Positions 25,642 through 33,798 of a DNA stretch of 64,000 nucleotides are shown piece after piece. Origin of the DNA: CAIYOL01 sp964494805 (lineage in GTDB: Bacteria; Planctomycetota; Phycisphaerae; Sedimentisphaerales; Anaerobacaceae). The notes under the pieces are model-generated. The model ran no database searches and was not told the origin of the DNA. It saw only the letters and a program-made list of their open reading frames with translations. Both the position numbers and the translations under genes were made by a program. Numbering within the stretch: position 1 is the stretch's first letter; each line of letters opens with the position of its first letter. The stretch is from contig CAZBST010000006.1 in assembly GCA_964494805.1 (NCBI GenBank), positions 65,352 through 129,351 on the forward strand, in the 5' to 3' direction.

Positions 25642-26233
25642 TTGCGCCGTGCGTGGACAATCCTATTTACACAATACGAAATACGCAATACGCAATGCCA
25701 GACACGGCTTTACGTTTACCGAGCTGGTAGTGGTGGTTTTGATAGTTTCTCTGTTTGTGCTTTTAGCGGTGACGAATTTTTCGGGATTGCTCAGGAGGGG
25801 CACGTTTAGAGTGCAGGCCAATGAGCTTGTCTCGACAATGCAGATGGCAGCCAGCGCAGCTGCTGAAAGTGATAAAAGATACGAAGTTATTATTGATATT
25901 GCAGAGCAGGGTTATACGCTTCGCCAGATTACTTCGCCTCAGTTGCCGTCGGATGTTCTGGAAGAGGAGATTATTGTCAAAAATGATTTTGGTGAGAATT
26001 GCCGGGTTGTTTATGTTCTCTTCGATGACCTTGTCAGCACTGACGAAGAGCATCAAAAGGCATTTTTTCGCGCGGGTCACGCGGGTTGGCAGGCCGGCGG
26101 AAAGATAGTTTTGCTCGATGAGGATGAGCAGCCGTATTCGGTAGTAGTTAACCGAATGAACAGAATTGTTACATTGAAGCAAGGAGATGTCGAACTTTTG
26201 ATGCCGAGAAGACAAGATGAAGTGCCGTTCTAA
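25631..26233 (+). CDS. gspH: Minor pseudopilin GspH-like
   Basis: About 200 residues from the ATG at 25631, which overlaps the gspG stop. The frame is open further upstream within gspG, but that part is not protein-like for this family. The prepilin motif GFTFTELVVVVLIVSLFVLLAV begins near residue 27, after an unusually long leader. The body has FRVQANELVSTMQMAASAAAESDKRYEV, typical of GspH. Part of the long leader is encoded by a repeat of ATACG units (25671-25697) also seen elsewhere in the window, so it may be a recent insertion. GspH is a minor pseudopilin. The assignment rests on order (G-H-I-J-K) and the GspH-like body. Confidence 0.8.
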   Translation: MHIDCAVRGQSYLHNTKYAIRNARHGFTFTELVVVVLIVSLFVLLAVTNFSGLLRRGTFRVQANELVSTMQMAASAAAESDKRYEVIIDIAEQGYTLRQITSPQLPSDVLEEEIIVKNDFGENCRVVYVLFDDLVSTDEEHQKAFFRAGHAGWQAGGKIVLLDEDEQPYSVVVNRMNRIVTLKQGDVELLMPRRQDEVPF

Positions 26234-26819
26234 CCAAATTTTGTTGCCGGCTTTTAGTCTGGTGGAGGTTGTAACTGCTTTGGTTATACTTGCGCTTATC
26301 AGCTTGAGCGTGCTGGTTGTTATAAACCGCTGTATGGCCTCGGCTGCAGATTCAGAGCTGCGTATGCAGGCCTTTGAGGTCGCACGCGATAATATGGAGA
26401 CCCTCCTGTCAAAGGATTCAGTTGAGGAGATGGTTGACTATGGCAGTAGTGTCAGGTATCCCGAAATTAAATGGCAAACTACTGTTGAGATGTTTTACGA
26501 GCCGATGGCGACGGAACAGATGCAGGTATGGGTCAAAGGGATTTGCTCGGCTGAATATACTGATGCAGCAGGCGAGGTACAAACGATTGAGCTGACACAT
26601 TGGTTGACCGGTTTAACGGAAGAGCAATTGATTGAAATGCTTAAACAAAAGCTATCTGAGCCAAATGAGCCGAATGAGCCGAACAAGCCGGTGCCTGAGT
26701 TGAGGGCGGATTGCGACACCTTACCTTTCTGTGAAAGTATTAAATGCCGTCTGGAGGCCGGAACTCTTGGCGAACTGACCAGCGAGGAGATTGTTAGATA
26801 CCTGAAAGAGTGTCCCTGA
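26217..26819 (+). CDS. gspI: Minor pseudopilin GspI-like
   Basis: 200 residues, overlapping gspH by 17 bases. The prepilin signal FSLVEVVTALVILALISLSVLVVI starts near residue 13, preceded by a basic MKCRSNQILLPA. The body is longer than usual GspI (about 120 residues) and carries a low-complexity SEPNEPNEPNKP segment near 147-158. That segment recalls the EPNE repeats in gspD. The C-terminal segment has three Cys residues (CDTLPFCESIKC) that could form disulfides outside the cytoplasm. Name is by position and signal; GspI forms the tip complex with GspJ and GspK. Confidence 0.78.
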   Translation: MKCRSNQILLPAFSLVEVVTALVILALISLSVLVVINRCMASAADSELRMQAFEVARDNMETLLSKDSVEEMVDYGSSVRYPEIKWQTTVEMFYEPMATEQMQVWVKGICSAEYTDAAGEVQTIELTHWLTGLTEEQLIEMLKQKLSEPNEPNEPNKPVPELRADCDTLPFCESIKCRLEAGTLGELTSEEIVRYLKECP

Positions 26820-26841
26820 TAATAAATTCATTTTAATTGGT

Positions 26842-27555
26842 ATGAAGATTGTTTCTTACAAAATATGCAGTCGCCACAGCGGTTTTTCGCTGGCTGAGGT
26901 GCTTGTGGCACTAACGATAGGGGCGATGATTTTAGTGGCGGTGCTGAGTATTTATAGCCGGGCGGAAACCAGTGCTGCTGCGATTACGCATAAGCTCGAT
27001 AGTTCTAGGCTGCCCTCCGAAGTTCTGCAACGCATTGCTGAAGACATCGACAGAACAACTGTGCCGGGCGCCGATACGAAAATTACTATTGAGAATAAAT
27101 TTGAAAACGGTTTCTCGACCGCTCGGCTGACGGTCCTAAATACTATTTACAACAACAAAAACGAGAAACAGATATTTGAAAAAATTATTTGGCAGGCCAG
27201 CTATGATAAAGACGCCAATGGTCTTGTTTTGTATCGCAGTCATAGTGGGATTGCGTTGGAAGATAAGCTGCTTGACGAACAGAAAGAAGATTGGGAAAGA
27301 GAGCTTTTTGTGCCGATTTGCGCCGGCGTTACTTTTTTTAAGATACAGGTCCCCACGGATGAAGGCTTTCAGGATGGCTGGACGAGCGATTCATTGCCTA
27401 CCGGTATTGTGGTAACTTTTTCTTTTGCCGAGCCTTTTAAGACCTTAGCTGGTACTTTGGATGTGCCGGAGGATGAAAAAATCATACGAAGTATAGCAGT
27501 TGACAGAACCAGAGCTGTCAAATTCATATTGGTAAAAAAAGAAGATGAAAAATAA
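26842..27555 (+). CDS. gspJ: Minor pseudopilin GspJ-like
   Basis: 237 residues. The leader MKIVSYKICSRHSG is followed by FSLAEVLVALTIGAMILVAVLSIY, a prepilin signal with Glu at +5. The body contains a DSSRLPSEVLQRIAEDIDRTTVPG segment and, near the end, DGWTSDSLPTGIVVTFSF, both in the places expected for GspJ. It starts 22 bases after gspI and its stop overlaps the gspK start by 11 bases. GspJ joins the pseudopilus tip. The name rests on gene order and these loosely conserved segments. Confidence 0.8.
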   Translation: MKIVSYKICSRHSGFSLAEVLVALTIGAMILVAVLSIYSRAETSAAAITHKLDSSRLPSEVLQRIAEDIDRTTVPGADTKITIENKFENGFSTARLTVLNTIYNNKNEKQIFEKIIWQASYDKDANGLVLYRSHSGIALEDKLLDEQKEDWERELFVPICAGVTFFKIQVPTDEGFQDGWTSDSLPTGIVVTFSFAEPFKTLAGTLDVPEDEKIIRSIAVDRTRAVKFILVKKEDEK

Positions 27556-28864
27556 GGTGACATGGAACAAGGGCTTAAATAATTGGAGCGATTGTCGAAA
27601 TCGCCCCGGCATTGTGCTTTTGGTGACATTGGTGCTGCTGGTTATACTTTCGGCGCTGGGTTATACCTTAAGCAGTCGTCTTGCCGCCCAGCATCATCGC
27701 CAGCAGTATATCATAGATTATCAGGCTGCCCGCTACGGTTGTAACTCAGCGGCACGGTATATGTTTGCCAAGTTGCAGGATGTTAATATACCGCAGTTGG
27801 TTGACCGTCCGAATGAGCCGGATTTTTCGGATTTATTCACCCTTAGTGAGGTTGAATATAAGGAACTTTTGGCCGAGTGGGCTGCAGAGATTGCTTCCGG
27901 TGAAGCCGAGAGTTTCGGCGGTAAGCGTGACATCAGTGACGTCAATGACGTCGACGATATCAACGACGTTAACGACGTGGGCGAAGCTAATGATATCAGC
28001 GGTGTTACCGATTTTAATGACCCTAATTCTCTGGTAGTGCGTGGCCCGTATGGTCCACCCTGGCCGTTTGTAATCGAGCCGATTGAGTTCAAGATTGGCT
28101 CCGCTGCAGTCAAGATTGAAATTGAAGACGAAAATGCAAAATATCCCCTCAGCTGGACATTGCTGGGCGATAAAAAGGTGCAGCGTGAGGCCTCGGCAGG
28201 GCTCGAAACTTTCTGCGAGTGGATGGATGTCAACAGTGTGCGGGTTGATTCACTAAAACAGGAGTTAAATGGAATAGGTGAAATAAAAACGTTCAAAATG
28301 GACTTTGAACCGGTAAAGATAACCGAACAAAGGAGAAGGGTGACCAGACGCGGCAGGGGAGCCAGAAGAAGAAGAACTTACCAAACACGGATGGTCCAAA
28401 AAACAGTTGCGCCCGCCTCCATCCACGTCGCTGATTTTGCAAGACTTTTTCACAGTTCATTAATTGATACCGAGGCCCTTGCCGCCCCGACAATAATCAG
28501 TGATAGCAGAAAGGAATCGGCCCTGAAGTATATGGGGCTGTGGGCTTCGAATAAGGTTAATATAAATACCGCCCCTCGACAGGTGCTGGAGGCTGCTTTT
28601 GCTTTCGGCGGTGATGCTGATAAAATCGCCGAAGAAATTATACAGCGAAGACGAATAAAGCCTTTTACCGATATAGAAGATTTGAGGAAATCATTGTTTA
28701 AGTATTCAGATTCGATAGGAAAATGTGAGGAATATATCACGACAACCAGCAACTTTTTCACTATTAGAATAACCGCGGTTAGTGGTGTCGCGGAAGCATC
28801 GATGGTTTTTGCAGTGACTAAAGACGGCAAAAAGGTGGAAAGAATCGCCGTAATCTCCAGTTGA
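27545..28864 (+). CDS. gspK: Pseudopilus tip protein GspK-like
   Basis: 439 residues. The N-terminus RPGIVLLVTLVLLVILSALGYTLSSRLAAQHHRQQY is the GspK type signal, which lacks Glu at +5 as in other GspK. The C-terminal half has the two helix-hairpin-helix-like saposin segments of T2SSK: KVNINTAPRQVLEAAF near 340 and RRIKPFTDIEDLRKSLF near 370. An inserted low-complexity run of Asn-Asp-Val and Ser-Asp-Val units lies near 128-160. A basic RRRVTRRGRGARRRR stretch lies near 265. GspK caps the pseudopilus together with GspI and GspJ. Codons in the Asn-Asp-Val run vary, so the repeat is conserved as protein. Confidence 0.85.
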   Translation: MKNKVTWNKGLNNWSDCRNRPGIVLLVTLVLLVILSALGYTLSSRLAAQHHRQQYIIDYQAARYGCNSAARYMFAKLQDVNIPQLVDRPNEPDFSDLFTLSEVEYKELLAEWAAEIASGEAESFGGKRDISDVNDVDDINDVNDVGEANDISGVTDFNDPNSLVVRGPYGPPWPFVIEPIEFKIGSAAVKIEIEDENAKYPLSWTLLGDKKVQREASAGLETFCEWMDVNSVRVDSLKQELNGIGEIKTFKMDFEPVKITEQRRRVTRRGRGARRRRTYQTRMVQKTVAPASIHVADFARLFHSSLIDTEALAAPTIISDSRKESALKYMGLWASNKVNINTAPRQVLEAAFAFGGDADKIAEEIIQRRRIKPFTDIEDLRKSLFKYSDSIGKCEEYITTTSNFFTIRITAVSGVAEASMVFAVTKDGKKVERIAVISS

Positions 28865-28892
28865 GAGGTTATTCTTTAGGAGTTTGCTCGAA

Positions 28893-30326
28893 ATGGAAGG
28901 TCAGAACTACTTGGGGATTTATCTGAGCAAAGACGCTGCGACCGTCGTCTGTCTCGGCGGTAAAACCGTCTCAGGCTGCTTCAGCGTCACTATCGAGGAA
29001 GGCCAGCAGCAGAAGCCGCAGGAGCTGGCCCGTCTTATCGCGGAAGGTTTAGCCAAAAGGGGGTTGAATTTTTCCGAGGCCGCCGTGGCTTTGGATTGCT
29101 CGATGTTTATGCAGCATAGTGTGCATAGTAAATTTAATGACCCCAAGCAAATCGCTGCGACCGTCAGGTTTGATGCCGAGGAAGTTCTCGGTATGGACGT
29201 AACCGACCTCGCGATAGCTTTCAGGATAAATTCGAGCAACCAGGCCGGCTCATCGCTGACCGTCTTCACCGCCCAGAAGAAGCAATTGTCTGATATTCTT
29301 GCTTCTTTGCAGAGTAATAATATCGACCCGGTGACCATTGAGCCGGATGTTAATTGCCTGTCGAGATTTATTTTGCAGAATGTATCCTTGCCGGATTCGC
29401 ACTCTCTTTTCTGCGTCCTTTCTGATTTGAGCGGTTATTTTATTGCCTTTCCGGAATCGCACGAAGCACAGGCTATGCGGACATTCCTGGTCAGGTCCTC
29501 GCAGGATAGAAACGAGCTGCTCGCCAGAGAAGTCCTGATAACCGCCGCTTTAGTTGAGAGCGATAAGCCGGTAAATAGCATTCGAGTTTTCGATTCCACC
29601 GGCTCCGTAGACTGTCAGCAGCTTAGCGAAAGGCTCACCATCGAGGCTGGTTTAATAGATTTGGTTGCCGCTGCCGGCCTCGCCCCGGAGGCCTTGGCCG
29701 ATTGTGCCGGCCCTGTTGGTTTTGCAATTGCCTGTGGGGCGGCTTTGTCCCACTTGGAAAAAGCACAGACCGTGAATTTCCGCAGCGATTTTGCCCCGTA
29801 CCAGGGCAAAAAGGTTCGACTGCAGAAAGCAATGAAGCTATCGAGCGTATCCGTTGTCGTTCTTGCCCTTGCTGCAGGAGTGTATTTCCAGATACAGTTG
29901 TGGCAGCAAAACAAATACCGCGCTCGGCTGTACAAGAAGTTTGAAAAACAATACTTGGCTGTTATGTTCGGCAAAAAGCCGCCGCCCAAAACCAACCCCG
30001 TGAGAAAACTCGAGGGTGAATTAAGGCGGATAGAAAATGTCAAAAAGGGCCTGTTAAGTGTTACAGGCGAAGAGGCCATATCGGCTAAGTTGACTCTCGT
30101 GCTCGAGGCGTTTAACAAATGCGCGGCACAGACGGATTTAAATATAGATTCGATTAGCATTACAACTAAAAGCATTAGTATTGCAGGCGATACCTCCAGC
30201 AGGGCAAACACGCTGAAGTTGTTCGATGCAATCAGGCAAAGTAAGCTGGATATCCTGCAGCAGAACCTCGATGCGAAGGGTGGCCGGGATAATTTCAGCG
30301 TTACTGTTAAGCCGGCGAAACAGTGA
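28893..30326 (+). CDS. gspL: GspL/PilM-like cytoplasmic-domain membrane protein
   Basis: About 477 residues from the ATG at 28893. A TTG 9 bases earlier sits too close to the AGGAG site. The N-terminal about 290 residues look like the actin-like fold of GspL or PilM (GIYLSKDAATVVCLGG, ALDCSMFM, DVNCLSRFI, GAALSHLE). A single membrane helix is near 310-330, followed by a coiled segment and a small alpha/beta domain at the C-terminus. GspL links GspE to GspM across the inner membrane. It lies 28 bases after gspK, in the classical position. Sequence similarity to proteobacterial GspL is weak, so order and topology carry the call. Confidence 0.72.
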   Translation: MEGQNYLGIYLSKDAATVVCLGGKTVSGCFSVTIEEGQQQKPQELARLIAEGLAKRGLNFSEAAVALDCSMFMQHSVHSKFNDPKQIAATVRFDAEEVLGMDVTDLAIAFRINSSNQAGSSLTVFTAQKKQLSDILASLQSNNIDPVTIEPDVNCLSRFILQNVSLPDSHSLFCVLSDLSGYFIAFPESHEAQAMRTFLVRSSQDRNELLAREVLITAALVESDKPVNSIRVFDSTGSVDCQQLSERLTIEAGLIDLVAAAGLAPEALADCAGPVGFAIACGAALSHLEKAQTVNFRSDFAPYQGKKVRLQKAMKLSSVSVVVLALAAGVYFQIQLWQQNKYRARLYKKFEKQYLAVMFGKKPPPKTNPVRKLEGELRRIENVKKGLLSVTGEEAISAKLTLVLEAFNKCAAQTDLNIDSISITTKSISIAGDTSSRANTLKLFDAIRQSKLDILQQNLDAKGGRDNFSVTVKPAKQ

Positions 30327-30339
30327 GGGATAGACTTTT

Positions 30340-30840
30340 ATGAAACAGTTTTATAAAAATCCGGCTCTGTATTATATACTCGCTCCTGCTATAGTTGCCC
30401 TGTGGCCTTTACTTATTTGGGGCGTATATTTACCGGCTGCGGAACATAAATGGCAGGTCGAGAAATCGCAATATAACAAAGGCCAAGAGGTAATCGCGGA
30501 GATTCTGGCTCTTGACCCCGACCGGGTGAAGTTCGCCGATTCGAATAGCGCCTCCGTTGAATTTGATTACGCCAGTGCCATTGAGAAAACAGCCGGTGCG
30601 TGCAGAATAGCGCCGACCAATTACAAGCTCAGTTCCGGAATAATCATAACTTCCGGCGGACAAAAAAGCCAAAGTGCCAAAGTAGACCTGAAGGGGATTG
30701 ACGTAGCGAAATTTGCCAAATTCCTCTCGACTATTCAGCTTCGCTGGGCCAATCTGCAGTGTACGCAGGTTAAATTGACCAAAAAGAAAGGCCTGCCCGA
30801 CACCTGGGACGTCGACCTCAATTTCAAGTATTACTATTGA
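30340..30840 (+). CDS. gspM: GspM-like (PilO-like) inner-membrane protein
   Basis: 166 residues: one N-terminal membrane helix (about 11-32, YYILAPAIVALWPLLIWGVYLP), a short coiled segment, and a small ferredoxin-like domain to the end. This is the GspM/PilO topology. It directly follows the GspL-like gene by 13 bases, the usual GspL-GspM pair that stabilise each other in the inner membrane. It is the last gene of the secretion block. No gspN or prepilin peptidase (gspO) gene follows, so those functions must be encoded elsewhere. Confidence 0.65.
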   Translation: MKQFYKNPALYYILAPAIVALWPLLIWGVYLPAAEHKWQVEKSQYNKGQEVIAEILALDPDRVKFADSNSASVEFDYASAIEKTAGACRIAPTNYKLSSGIIITSGGQKSQSAKVDLKGIDVAKFAKFLSTIQLRWANLQCTQVKLTKKKGLPDTWDVDLNFKYYY

Positions 30841-30900
30841 AGCGCAGCGAAAATCCCAGAATGTCTTTATCTGGGATCCAGTATTTTCGTAGCGCAGCGA
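30841..30900 (+). repeat. Hairpin flanked by AGCGCAGCGA direct repeats
   Basis: A perfect 8-bp hairpin ATCCCAGA/TCTGGGAT (30853-30877) lies between two exact copies of AGCGCAGCGA (30841-30850 and 30891-30900), immediately after the gspM stop. It may act as a transcription or RNA-processing boundary. Related AGCG(C/T)AGCG units recur at about 32452-32510 together with CTGGGACCCAGTA. Confidence 0.6.
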
Positions 30901-31111
30901 GGCGGCCCCACAATTTTACATTTTTCACTTTGATTTTTAATCTTTTTCCATTCCCCGAACCGTCCCAAAATAATTAGCGTGCCGTTGCAAAACAGCCGAA
31001 TTTAGTGTATTATTTTTTGAAAGAGGTGGTAAAGGAGATAGTTTCCACGGAACTCTAATCACCTTTTGCGCACCTTAATATGGGTAGTTAATTGTCTAAG
31101 TAGGTCATCAA

Positions 31112-31951
31112 ATGAAGAAGAAAAGGGGTTTCACATTAATAGAGCTTTTGGTGGTGATAGCCATTATCGCGTTGTTGATGTCGATATTGATGCCGGCACT
31201 ATCAAAGGTTAGGAAACAAGCGGCGGCAGTTGTCTGTCGGTCGCGGCTAAAACAATGGGGCGTTATATTTTCGATGTATACGGGCCAAAACGATGGCTAT
31301 TTCCTTGCGAGGGAGATCGGGACCGATTGGGGATATTCAAGAATGTGGCACCTGGTCTATAAGCCGTATTACATCGACCCCAAGATGCGTTTCTGCCCGA
31401 CAGCCGAGAACCCCAACCTTAAGACAGGCCCGTTCGGCACCTGGAACCCCGATAAGGGTATGTGGAATCCGGAGGATTATCCAATTCCGGGCGAAGGTGA
31501 CGACCAAACCGGTCCTCGAGCTCCTACCGGCAGCTATGGTGTGAATCGCTACACTGAGAATATGAAAGGTGGTACAACGGCAGATAACCCGGCTTTCTTT
31601 AGGCGAGCTGATGTAAGAGGCGCGGATAGGGCCCCAGTGATGCTGGATTGTCAGTATGTTTATTATTGGCCGGGTGCCGAGTCCGAACCACCCTCATATA
31701 ATGGCGACTTCGAGGGCAATGAGATGAAGTGGACATGCATCGATAGTAGGCACATGGGCAGTACCAATGCTGTTTATATAGATTCCTCTGCCAGGAAGAC
31801 AGGGCTTAAGGAGTTGTGGGTGCTCAAGCAAAGTAAAACGTACGATGTATGCGGTCCGTGGTCTATATGCGGATTCGGCGGCAACAAAGCTGCATGTGCA
31901 GCCGCTTGGGATTCAGCGGCAGCTTGGATGAGCAAAATGCCGGAGTACTGA
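31112..31951 (+). CDS. Prepilin-type N-terminal domain protein (DUF1559-like, H-X9-DG family)
   Basis: 279 residues. MKKKRG then FTLIELLVVIAIIALLMSILMPAL is a textbook prepilin cleavage and methylation signal. The following ALSKVRKQAAAVVCRSRLKQWG is typical of the very numerous planctomycete pseudopilin-like proteins. The body is rich in Trp, Gly and Pro with CPTAENPN and a C-terminal DSRHMGSTNAVYIDSSARKTG, comparable to the RHxGxxNxxFxDGHV element of that group. It is separate from the gsp block by 271 bases and followed by a terminator, so it is a single-gene unit. Its role is unknown; it may be a pseudopilus or surface component processed by the same peptidase. Confidence 0.85.
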   Translation: MKKKRGFTLIELLVVIAIIALLMSILMPALSKVRKQAAAVVCRSRLKQWGVIFSMYTGQNDGYFLAREIGTDWGYSRMWHLVYKPYYIDPKMRFCPTAENPNLKTGPFGTWNPDKGMWNPEDYPIPGEGDDQTGPRAPTGSYGVNRYTENMKGGTTADNPAFFRRADVRGADRAPVMLDCQYVYYWPGAESEPPSYNGDFEGNEMKWTCIDSRHMGSTNAVYIDSSARKTGLKELWVLKQSKTYDVCGPWSICGFGGNKAACAAAWDSAAAWMSKMPEY

Positions 31952-31990
31952 AAAAAAGACCCTTGCAAAAAAAGCTTGGGCCGTATTTAG

Positions 31991-32017
31991 CCCCTTAATT
32001 TTAGGGGGGGTTTCTTT
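31991..32017 (+). terminator. Intrinsic terminator after the pseudopilin-like gene
   Basis: CCCCT pairs with AGGGG over a 7-base AT loop and is followed by a T-rich tail (TTTCTTT). It lies 40 bases downstream of the stop codon. Confidence 0.6.
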
Positions 32018-32032
32018 CGATTGCACAATTGT

Positions 32033-32263
32033 TCATTGTCCCATCTTAAACATTCTATAAAACGTATAATGATATGCATAGTACAGTAGCAGATTAATTC
32101 CATTCCAGGCAATTGAAGAACCTATGGCCGGTTTAAGCTCTCTCGTCATTACCCAGAGAAAAAGTGTTTGGACACAAAGAATAAAGAATCTATACACCAG
32201 GCCGCTTTTTAAAAACAATTCGAGATTTATTTTTCTCCATAGCATATCAGGTCCACTCCACAA
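32033..32263 (-). CDS. Small DUF2061-like membrane protein
   Basis: 76 residues with two hydrophobic helices (about 22-40 and 48-68). The pattern of a basic start, KSGLVYRFFILCVQTLFLWVMT, then SIAWNGINLLLYYAYHYTFYRM resembles DUF2061, a small two-helix membrane family whose members end in a similar LLYY..H...R segment. It is short and stands alone, leftward, between the pseudopilin-like gene terminator and repeat-rich DNA. No partner gene is adjacent. Function is unknown for the family. Confidence 0.62.
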   Translation of the reverse strand: MWSGPDMLWRKINLELFLKSGLVYRFFILCVQTLFLWVMTRELKPAIGSSIAWNGINLLLYYAYHYTFYRMFKMGQ

Positions 32264-32579
32264 TTAAACTTTGGCTTCCATACACAATCAAACCTTCCAA
32301 TTCCACAATAATATCAAAATCTTCTTTCAGCCGCAATCACTGAGATTTTAATGGCTTTATATTTAGCCCCACAACTTGTCCCGCCGAAGCTCGGCGAAGG
32401 GGGATTTATTGTGGGGTTGTTTTTGCCTTTAAATAATTGATTGCAGCTTCCGTAGCGCAGCGCAGATCCTTCATAGCGTAGCGAAGATCCTCGTAGCGTA
32501 GCGGAGATCCCCGCATGTTGTTAGCTGGGACCCAGTATCCGGGACCCAGTAAAGCCTCCGCGGCGCCTGAGCGGGGTAC
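32264..32579. repeat. Repeat-rich non-coding region
   Basis: No gene. It holds the nested hairpin above, three copies of a TAGCG(C/T)AGCG unit between 32450 and 32510, each followed by a GATCC/GATCCC-type tail, and a double CTGGGACCCAGTA/CGGGACCCAGTA near 32525-32550. These match units flanking the hairpin after gspM. Confidence 0.5.
32367..32416 (+). terminator. Nested hairpin with T-rich tail
   Basis: CCCCACAA and TTGTGGGG form an 8-bp outer stem, and GCCGA/TCGGC a smaller inner one. A TTGTTTTTG tail follows. It could terminate transcription moving rightward, but no rightward gene lies just before it, so it may be part of the surrounding repeats. Confidence 0.4.
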
Positions 32580-32684
32580 TTGCTGTTGTGTCCTCCAGTT
32601 CGGCCCCTATTTCTATATTACTTCAGGGCTTTGCCCCTGCGTAATACTAATGTTCCTCATTGCGGCTTCCGGAAACAACAGCAA
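32580..32684 (-). repeat. Palindromic element copy A (terminal repeats TTGCTGTTG / CAACAGCAA)
   Basis: 105 bases bounded by perfect 9-base terminal inverted repeats. On the minus strand the interior reads CCGGAAGCCGCAATGAGGAAC, then an ATTAC/GTAAT stem topped by CAGGGGC-AAA-GCCCTG, then GGCCGAACTGGAGGAC. It is about four-fifths identical over its length to copy B at 62125 read on the plus strand. It lies 128 bases upstream of the ietA-like gene. On its right is GGTAAAATCTCGTGAGC (32713-32729), which also follows copies B and C. Confidence 0.75.
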
Positions 32685-32812
32685 AAAATGATTGTGGGAT
32701 TTTAAAAAATGCGGTAAAATCTCGTGAGCTTGCAAACATTTGGAGATATAATTGATTAGTGGTTGTAAAATAATGATAAAATTGGGATACATCTATTAAG
32801 TAGGATATTAAA

Positions 32813-33793
32813 GTGGCTCGTTCTGATTTATTAATAAAATTAGTTAAGGCAGGAAGAATCGGTGACCAGATTCTTTTCAGAAAAACTGCAGAAGCTTTGA
32901 TATCTGAAGAAAGAGCGAAACAACATAATATTCTTGCAGACAAATTACAATCGCAATTGAACATTAATGGTAATTCATCTAATAGTGCACCCATTCTAAT
33001 GACCGATAGAATAAACAATTTGCTCTTTGAGATGAATCCGCGAAAAAAACTGAAGGATATGGTGCTTACTAAGAATGTTGAAGATACCTGTAAAGAACTT
33101 ATAGAAGAACATCAACGAGTGGATTTACTTAGATCGTATAATCTTGAGCCGCGTAACCGAGTATTGCTGCAAGGTCCTCCAGGAAATGGTAAGACAACTT
33201 TAGCTGAAGCAATAGCATCATCCCTAATGCTTCCTTTGTTTGTTGTGCGGTATGAAGGAGTAATCGGAACTTATCTTGGTGAGACGGCAGTAAGATTGAA
33301 GAAATTATTTGATTCAATATGTACAAGAAAGTGCGTTTTATTCTTTGATGAATTTGACACAATCGGAAAAGAAAGAGGAGACTTACATGAGACAGGAGAA
33401 ATTAAAAGAGTTGTAAGTTCACTCCTGCTACAGATTGATGCTCTTCCTACCCATGTTGTTGTAATTACAGCCACGAATCATCCTGAGCTACTCGACAGAG
33501 CTGTTTGGCGCCGTTTTCAGGTTCGCCTTTCTCTTCCTAAACCAACTCATGCATCTCTTATGGAATGGTTATGTCGTTTTGAAAAGCGTCTTCCTGCACC
33601 TTTTGGATGTTCTACAACGACACTTGCTCAAAAACTTAAAGGTTCAAATTTTTCGGAGTTGGAAGATTTTGGGTTAATGGTTCAAAGGTCTTATGTTTTG
33701 TCATTGCCAGAAGCAAATATGGGATCAATCGTGGCAAAATGTTTGAAACAATGGCAAGAAAAAATGAAAGTCGGCAACAATAACAAAGGATAA
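32813..33793 (+). CDS. ietA: AAA-family ATPase of an IetAS-type defence pair
   Basis: 326 residues. After an alpha-helical N-terminal region (about 1-90) comes one AAA module. Walker A is GPPGNGKTT at 121-129, Walker B lies in CVLFFDEFDTIG near 178, sensor 1 in VVVITATNHPELLDRAVWRRFQ near 215, which also supplies the arginine finger. A small helical lid ends the protein. It is followed after 5 bases by a large subtilisin-like protease gene. This ATPase plus S8 protease pair matches IetAS, first described as a plasmid incompatibility and toxin-antitoxin-like locus in Agrobacterium and later as an anti-phage system. The start is an ATA-flanked GTG (gtggctcgttct) at 32813. Codon use is more AT-rich than the housekeeping genes around it, which fits acquisition by transfer. 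Confidence 0.85.
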   Translation: MARSDLLIKLVKAGRIGDQILFRKTAEALISEERAKQHNILADKLQSQLNINGNSSNSAPILMTDRINNLLFEMNPRKKLKDMVLTKNVEDTCKELIEEHQRVDLLRSYNLEPRNRVLLQGPPGNGKTTLAEAIASSLMLPLFVVRYEGVIGTYLGETAVRLKKLFDSICTRKCVLFFDEFDTIGKERGDLHETGEIKRVVSSLLLQIDALPTHVVVITATNHPELLDRAVWRRFQVRLSLPKPTHASLMEWLCRFEKRLPAPFGCSTTTLAQKLKGSNFSELEDFGLMVQRSYVLSLPEANMGSIVAKCLKQWQEKMKVGNNNKG

Positions 33794-33798
33794 CTGAT

